Source: an uncultured Ruminococcus sp. (GTDB lineage Bacteria > Bacillota > Clostridia > Oscillospirales > CAG-272). Taken from it: 9,584 bases of DNA. Made by a program: the position numbers and the translations under genes. Shown one piece after another: positions 6,351 to 9,584 of the stretch. The notes beneath the pieces are model-generated. The model searched no databases, was not told where the DNA came from, and saw only the letters and a list, made by a program, of their open reading frames with translations. The first letter of the stretch is position 1, and every line of letters begins with the position of its first letter. The DNA lies in contig CACYWX010000098.1 of the NCBI GenBank assembly GCA_902778205.1, positions 1-9,584 on the forward strand. The letters run 5' to 3'.

Positions 6351-8021
6351 TTACTTCGCCTTCTTCGTCATGCTCCGGATGACGAACATGGTGCCGAGCA
6401 TCAGCGCGACGGCCACGATCAGGGAGATCACGGCGGTCAGCGCGCCTCCGATGAGGTTGCCCAGCGCGCCGGCGATGATGAAGGACACGAAGGAGACCGC
6501 CGCCACGGTGACCGCGTAGGGCAGCTGTGTGGACACGTGGTTGATGTGGTCGCAGCGCGCACCGGCGGAGGACATGATGGTGGTGTCGGAGATGGGGGAG
6601 CAGTGGTCGCCGCAGACCGAACCGGCCAGGCAGGCGGACATGCCGATGTACATCAGCTCGGAGGAGGCCGGGAAGATGCTGGTGACGATGGGGATCAGGA
6701 TGCCGAAGGTGCCCCAGGAGGTACCGGTGGAGAAGGAGATGAACACCGCCACCAGGAAAATCACGGCGGGCAGGAAGGTGGTGAGCCCGGCGGCGGCTCC
6801 GGACATAAAGCTTTTCACGAACTCGGAGGAGCCCAGCTGGGAGGTCATGTTCTTCAGAGATCCGGCGAAGGTCAGGATCAGGATGGCGGGGACCATGGCC
6901 TTGAAGCCGTCCGGGAAGCACCCCATGGCCTCCTTGAAGGTGATGGTCCGGCGGCAGACCAGGTAGATCATGACCGCCAGCAGGGTGATGATGCCGCCCC
7001 AGGGGAGACCGAGGGTGGCGTCGGTATTGGAGAACGCGCCGATGAAGTCGCCGGCGTAGTCGGTGCCGCCCCATGCGTCCGTCCCGAAGAACCCGCCCAC
7101 GTAGACCAGACCGATCACGCAGACCACGATCAGCACGGCGATGGGAATCACCAGATCGAACACCCGGCCGCGGCTTCCGGTCTTACCGGTGTCCTCGGCG
7201 GCGTGCTCCGTGCCGGAGGTGAAGAGATCACCCTTCTCCACGGCGTTCTTTTCGTGGACCGCCATAGGACCGTAATCGAACTTCATGAGCGCCAGCGCCA
7301 CGATGAACACCAGCGTCAGCAGGGAGTAGAAATTGTACGGAATGGCACGGACAAACAGGGACAGGCCGGAATAGCCGGTGCCCTCGGCATAGGAGGAGAC
7401 CGCCGCGGCCCAGGAGGAGATCGGCGCGATCATGCAGACGGGAGCCGCCGTGGCGTCGATGAGGTACGCCAGCTTGGCCCGGGAAATCTTATGGGAGTCC
7501 GTGACCGGCTGCATGACGGAGCCCACGGTGAGGCAGTTGAAGTAGTCGTCGATGAAGATCAGCACGCCCAGGAAGAAGGTGGCCAGCTGAGCGCCGACCC
7601 GGGTCCTGATGTTCTTCTGGGCCCATTTTCCGAAGGCGGCGGAGGCTCCGGTCCGGTTCAGCAGAGCGACCAGCACACCCAGGATGACGAGGAAGATGAA
7701 CACGCCGGCGTTGTCGGAAACCGCCGTGATGATGCCGTCGCTGATGACGGTGTCCAGCGTCCCGGCGAAGGAGAAATTCGTGGCCAGAAGCCCGCCCGCG
7801 ATGATGCCCACGAACAGGGAGGAATAGACCTCCTTGGTGATGAGAGCCAGCACGATGGCGATCAGCGGCGGCAGCAGGGACAGGGCCGTGGCGTAGGCGA
7901 AGGATCCACCTCCCGCCGATTCTCCCTCCCCTTCTGCGAAAACGGTGACCGCCATGGTCATGACCAGCACGACGGCCAGGAATACAAAGGGAATGACGCG
8001 CGATAGTCTGCGGTGTCTCAT
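6351..8021 (-). CDS. NhaC-family Na+/H+ antiporter
   Basis: The polytopic membrane protein has 556 residues and exchanges Na+ (possibly with another cation or organic acid) for protons across the cytoplasmic membrane. Seen: ALSLLPPLIAIVLALITKEVYSSLFVG at the beginning of the transporter core, the FIDDYFNCLTVGSVMQPV motif (D158, D159), the DATAAPVCMIAPISSWAAAVSSYA block, the TSWGTFGILIPIV block and GDHCSPISDTTIMSS (471 onwards), all hallmarks of NhaC-type antiporters. A hydrophobic N-terminus ending VTVFA-EGEG (about 10-29) looks like a signal peptide with a possible cleavage site after A29, or an additional helix. The start at 8021 is chosen over the upstream in-frame ATG at 8063 because AAAGGAAA (8035-8028) is 6 bases before it and because the longer form would begin inside the leader terminator. 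Expression is likely controlled by the leader upstream. A MleN-like malate/lactate exchange role is an alternative. Confidence 0.93.
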   Translation of the reverse strand: MRHRRLSRVIPFVFLAVVLVMTMAVTVFAEGEGESAGGGSFAYATALSLLPPLIAIVLALITKEVYSSLFVGIIAGGLLATNFSFAGTLDTVISDGIITAVSDNAGVFIFLVILGVLVALLNRTGASAAFGKWAQKNIRTRVGAQLATFFLGVLIFIDDYFNCLTVGSVMQPVTDSHKISRAKLAYLIDATAAPVCMIAPISSWAAAVSSYAEGTGYSGLSLFVRAIPYNFYSLLTLVFIVALALMKFDYGPMAVHEKNAVEKGDLFTSGTEHAAEDTGKTGSRGRVFDLVIPIAVLIVVCVIGLVYVGGFFGTDAWGGTDYAGDFIGAFSNTDATLGLPWGGIITLLAVMIYLVCRRTITFKEAMGCFPDGFKAMVPAILILTFAGSLKNMTSQLGSSEFVKSFMSGAAAGLTTFLPAVIFLVAVFISFSTGTSWGTFGILIPIVTSIFPASSELMYIGMSACLAGSVCGDHCSPISDTTIMSSAGARCDHINHVSTQLPYAVTVAAVSFVSFIIAGALGNLIGGALTAVISLIVAVALMLGTMFVIRSMTKKAK

Positions 8022-8057
8022 GTCTTGTTTCCTTTCATGATTCAGAGAGTAGTGATG

Positions 8058-8099
8058 AAACAAAAACAGGACGCCCCGCGTTTCGTTCGCCGGACGTCC
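8058..8099 (-). terminator. Intrinsic terminator inside the antiporter leader
   Basis: On the minus strand GGACGTCCGGCG (8099-8088) pairs with CGCGGGGCGTCC (8080-8069), with one G-T wobble and one G-G mismatch, around the 7-base loop AACGAAA. TGTTTTTGTTTC follows. It ends about 37 bases before the antiporter start codon and after the antiporter promoter, so it can only stop transcription of the leader. The + strand has no T-tract after it. Confidence 0.85.
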
Positions 8100-8105
8100 G
8101 TTCAG

Positions 8106-8127
8106 ATCGGATCATGCGGGATCCGAT
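8106..8127 (-). other. Perfect 8-bp hairpin preceding the leader terminator
   Basis: ATCGGATC (8127-8120) and GATCCGAT (8113-8106) are exactly complementary around the 6-base loop CCGCAT on the minus strand. It sits 6 bases before the terminator stem and would be part of the leader RNA structure. Confidence 0.6.
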
Positions 8128-8319
8128 TCAGGAAAAGACGACGCAAGCAGCGCTCCACGGGTTCGTGACAGTCCGTACCGTATTCCGGCACGTCCCAGGG
8201 AAGCCGGGTCTCTTCCCTTCGGCGGTTCGACCTCTTCCGGGACGGCCTCCGGATTCCCGTATCCGGCTTCTCCCGCCCCGGCGCCATTCTCACCGCGCCT
8301 CTGCTTTGGTTATAGGCTG

Positions 8320-8348
8320 ATTATAGCACGCCCCGGCCCCGAATGCAA
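8320..8348 (-). promoter_or_regulatory. Promoter of the antiporter transcript
   Basis: On the minus strand TTGCAT (8348-8343) is followed by a 17-base spacer and a perfect TATAAT (8325-8320), with TGC before it (8328-8326) giving an extended -10. A T/A-rich stretch upstream (8400-8350) could act as an UP element. The predicted start near 8313 leaves a leader of about 290 nt. Confidence 0.8.
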
Positions 8349-8404
8349 TAGTCCGGACACAATTTCTTCATTTTTCAGCATCTAAAAAAGAATATCTGCC
8401 CGTC

Positions 8405-8452
8405 AAAAAAGCCCGGGAGAGCTCCGGCCGCGCTGGTCGGACCCTTCCGGGC
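8405..8452 (-). terminator. Intrinsic terminator after infB
   Basis: On the minus strand GCCCGG (8452-8447) pairs with CCGGGC (8416-8411). Inner stem segments AGGG/CTCT and TCCG/CGGA are interrupted by one mismatch and one bulge. The hairpin is followed by TTTTTTG (8410-8404). It begins 25 bases past the infB stop codon and separates infB from the antiporter promoter. Confidence 0.92.
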
Positions 8453-8477
8453 AGTTTTGATTCGTTCGGGGAACGGA

Positions 8478-9584
8478 TTACCGCTCCACCTCTTCCATAA
8501 TATAGGCTTCGAGAATGTCGCCCACCTGGATGTCGTTGCACTTTTCCAGGCCGATGCCGCATTCGTAGCCCTGGGCCACCTCGCGCACGTCGTCCTTGAA
8601 GCGGCGCAGGGAGGAGATTTTGTCCTCCATGATGACGATGCCGTCCCGCACGATGCGGATCTGGGCCTGACGGGTAACCTTGCCGTCCTGCACGTAGGAG
8701 CCGGCCACGATGCCCACGTTGGGCACGCGGATGGTCTGGCGGACCTCGATATGGCCCAGCAGGACCTCGCGGAACTGCGGCGCCAGCATGCCCTTCATGG
8801 CCGCGGTGATCTCCTCGATGCACTCGTAGATGATGCGGTAGGTCCGCACATCCACGTTCTGCCGCTCGGCGGAGTCGATGGCGCTCTTGTCGGGACGCAC
8901 GTTGAAGCCCACGATGATGGCGTTGGAGGCCGCCGCGAACATGACGTCGCTTTCGGTGATGCCGCCCACCGCGGAGTGGATCACGTTGACCTTGACCTCG
9001 TCATTGGAAAGCTTCTCCAGGGACTGCTTCACGGCCTCGGCCGATCCGCCCACGTCCGCCTTGACGATGATGTTCAGCTCCTTGACGCCGGCGGCGATCT
9101 GGCTGAACAGGTCGTTCAGGGACACCTTGGCGGAGGACTTGAACTGCTCCTCCTTGGCCTTCTCGCGCCGCTGATCTGCCAGCTCACGGGCCATTCTCTC
9201 GTCCTCGACGGCGTTGAACTCGTCGCCCGCCGTGGGAACCTCGGACAGACCGATGATCTCCACCGGCACGGAGGGACCCGCTTCCTTGAGGGTGCGGCCC
9301 TTGTCGTTGGTCATGGCGCGGACGCGGCCCACGGAGGTACCCGCGATCACGATGTCGCCGGAGTGGAGCGTGCCGTCCTGCACCAGAACCGTCGCCACGG
9401 GACCGCGGCCCTTGTCCAGCTTGGCCTCGATGATGACGCCCTTGGCGCGCTTCTTCGGATTGGCCTTGTATTCCTTCACGTCCGCGATGAGGAGGATGTC
9501 CTCAAGCAGATCGTTCAGGCCCATGCCGGTCTTGGCGGAAACGGGAACGCACATGACGTCGCCGCCCCATTCCTCGGGAACCAG
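8478..9584 (-). CDS. infB: Translation initiation factor IF-2, C-terminal part (5' end outside window)
   Basis: The 368-residue fragment continues without a stop to the right edge, so the N-terminal region and most of the GTPase domain are missing from view. The fragment begins LVPEEWGGD and contains the G5 motif SAKTG (16-20). It then has domain II (GVIIEAKLDKGRGPVATVLVQDGTL), the domain III linker and core (LNDLFSQIAAGVKELNIIVKAD, GGSAEAV), and C-terminal domain IV, which binds initiator fMet-tRNA (EVLLGHIEVRQTIRVPNVG to ECGIGLEKCNDIQVGDILEAYIMEEVER). Frame and motifs are intact. The protein escorts fMet-tRNA to the 30S subunit and promotes subunit joining with GTP hydrolysis. No rbfA follows it; a terminator does. 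Confidence 0.97.
   Translation of the reverse strand: MVPEEWGGDVMCVPVSAKTGMGLNDLLEDILLIADVKEYKANPKKRAKGVIIEAKLDKGRGPVATVLVQDGTLHSGDIVIAGTSVGRVRAMTNDKGRTLKEAGPSVPVEIIGLSEVPTAGDEFNAVEDERMARELADQRREKAKEEQFKSSAKVSLNDLFSQIAAGVKELNIIVKADVGGSAEAVKQSLEKLSNDEVKVNVIHSAVGGITESDVMFAAASNAIIVGFNVRPDKSAIDSAERQNVDVRTYRIIYECIEEITAAMKGMLAPQFREVLLGHIEVRQTIRVPNVGIVAGSYVQDGKVTRQAQIRIVRDGIVIMEDKISSLRRFKDDVREVAQGYECGIGLEKCNDIQVGDILEAYIMEEVER

Larger units (their letters stand above)
8022..8313 (-). promoter_or_regulatory. Long structured 5' leader of the antiporter, candidate transcription-attenuating riboswitch
   Basis: From the predicted transcription start (near 8313) to the start codon is about 290 nt. On the minus strand, in order, it can form: CCGGAT/ATCCGG (8266-8261 with 8254-8249, 6-base loop), CTTCCC/GGGAAG in opposite orientation (8217-8212 with 8203-8198), CACG/CGTG (8167-8164 with 8159-8156), a perfect 8-bp stem ATCGGATC/GATCCGAT (8127-8120 with 8113-8106), and finally an intrinsic terminator. 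The 5' arm of that terminator can alternatively pair with 8195-8185 (GGACGT plus CCG with one bulged G), a possible anti-terminator. The layout is that of a ligand- or ion-sensing leader. I could not match it from memory to a known class such as the Na+ or Li+ riboswitches. Confidence 0.6.

Noticed and set aside
6168..8006. Plus-strand 612-codon open frame covering the antiporter
   Set aside because: It is rich in G, D, H and E with no domain, and is the mirror of the well-supported antiporter. Only its first ~60 codons lie outside the antiporter, and these show nothing recognisable.
8041..8340. Known riboswitch assignments for the antiporter leader (cobalamin, TPP, SAM, FMN, T-box, ydaO, guanidine-II)
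   Set aside because: The conserved core sequences of these classes as I remember them are not present. The ACGG within the loop of the 8249-8266 hairpin is only a weak echo of the guanidine-II ACGR loop, and the loop is longer than a tetraloop.

Overview
The window reads as a stretch of chromosome from a G+C-rich member of the Clostridia (Firmicutes), plausibly in or near the Oscillospiraceae/Ruminococcaceae. This is inferred from strong AGGAGG-type ribosome binding sites, extended -10 promoters (TGnTATAAT), compact intrinsic terminators with U-tracts and the gene repertoire. No rRNA, tRNA, CRISPR array or intact insertion sequence is visible.

Layout from left to right. (1) Bases 1-132 contain no assignable gene but hold a 44-bp near-perfect palindrome (55-98). 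(2) A PgeF/YfiH-type multicopper-oxidase-like protein with laccase-domain purine nucleoside phosphorylase motifs is on the + strand (133-966). (3) After a promoter with an operator-like palindrome comes a tight four-gene + strand operon (1120-5984). It encodes an ABC ATPase, a six-helix ABC-2 permease, a GldG-type membrane-anchored auxiliary protein and a DUF4340 protein, and it closes with a strong terminator (6015-6053). This is the GldA-GldF-GldG-like exporter architecture plus its usual DUF4340 partner; the substrate is unknown. (4) Bases 6061-6350 are a gene-free, A+T-richer interval with three hairpins. (5) A minus-strand NhaC-family Na+/H+ antiporter (6351-8021) is preceded by its own promoter (8320-8348) and a leader of about 290 nt. 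That leader ends in an intrinsic terminator (8058-8099) only about 40 nt before the start codon, the layout of a transcription-attenuating regulatory RNA. (6) The C-terminal two thirds or less of translation initiation factor IF-2 (infB) is on the minus strand and runs off the right edge; it has its own terminator (8405-8452).

The units appear to be transcribed independently: pgeF, the exporter operon, the antiporter and infB are separated by promoters or terminators. The most interesting item is the antiporter leader, which I could not match from memory to a known riboswitch class. A second is the uncharacterised exporter operon with its palindrome-bearing promoter.
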